From Eucalyptus grandis (Eukaryota; Streptophyta; Magnoliopsida; Myrtales; Myrtaceae): 64,000 nucleotides of DNA. The notes beneath the pieces were generated by a model. It was given only the letters and a program-made list of their open reading frames with translations, did no database searches and was not told the DNA's origin. This document shows, piece by piece, positions 63,710 through 64,000 of the stretch (position 1 is its first letter; each line of letters starts with the position of its first letter). A program made the position numbers and the translations under genes. Location: contig NC_052618.1 of assembly GCF_016545825.1 (NCBI RefSeq), forward strand, positions 1,056,461 through 1,120,460, given 5' to 3'.

Positions 63710-64000
63710 CTGATGAATTCATCCAACAGTTGCACAACCAACATGCAGAAACAAACAAAAAGCTAAGTACAACTTCCAGTAGATTGACTGGGGTCAACTG
63801 AATTACAAATGTGAACTTTTATACTCTCACAATGAGAATCCAATGGACAGCAATAAATGACAACAAGTAAACAGAAGAATGGCCACTCAGCAAATGGAAG
63901 GGACAACGGATGGTGTTGCAGAGGATTTGACAAGTTGAAGGGATGACTGGTAAGCATAAGCACAGGCTAACAGATACATGCTTTCTTCAATAACTAGTCT
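63710..64000 (-). other. DRP2 intron running off the right edge
   Basis: The exon at 63562-63709 has a clear upstream acceptor (ATTCATCAG). No further DRP2 coding sequence is recognisable up to 64000, so this is intron; the next exon lies outside. Confidence 0.7.

Overview
This is nuclear DNA from a flowering plant, most likely a woody eudicot. All four good genes are intron-rich plant genes (MTR4 RNA helicase, a ZRSR2/RGH3-type CCCH splicing factor, a FemAB-like acyltransferase and a DRP2-type dynamin). The rest is LTR retrotransposon debris, receptor-like-protein (RLP) remnants and AT-rich intergenic DNA. GC-rich dispersed repeats near 32.8 kb and 52.1 kb resemble elements I associate with Myrtaceae (eucalypt relatives). 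That placement is an inference.

The left half (1-33.5 kb) is accessory and repeat-dominated. At 0.7-4.06 kb lies a truncated Ty3/gypsy element (LTR-like block with tandem subrepeats, initiator-Met primer binding site, decayed gag). It abuts the N-terminal half of a decayed RLP gene on the minus strand (about 4.06-5.55 kb). From the start codon of that RLP outward there is an unusual tandem array: 34 copies, including the one in the gene, of a roughly 603-bp monomer (5.40-15.51 and 18.76-29.04 kb). Each monomer consists of the RLP 5' flank plus its signal-peptide coding head. The array is interrupted by the 3' end of another LTR retrotransposon (polypurine tract plus a 3.15-kb LTR). Beyond it come an F-box/LRR pseudogene (minus), a LINE 3' end (plus) and a decayed RLP C-terminus (plus, 30.85-31.57 kb).

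The right half (33.6-64 kb) is gene-rich. MTR4 (34.1-43.2 kb, minus, 14 exons) carries a one-base deletion in exon 1 and two predicted GC-AG introns. The ZRSR2/RGH3-like gene (45.1-51.6 kb, minus, 9 exons) follows in the same direction. A divergent promoter region holding a transposable element separates it from the FemAB-like gene (53.4-59.6 kb, plus, 12 exons). That gene converges on the 3' part of a DRP2-type dynamin gene (61.0-63.7 kb, minus), which runs off the right edge. MTR4 and the ZRSR2-like protein both act in nuclear RNA processing; I see no evidence that the neighbourhood is functional.

Exon boundaries were read by eye from homology, splice dinucleotides and reading-frame continuity. 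In the ZRSR2-like, FemAB-like and DRP2 models all exon phases close. In MTR4 they close except for the single missing base in exon 1.
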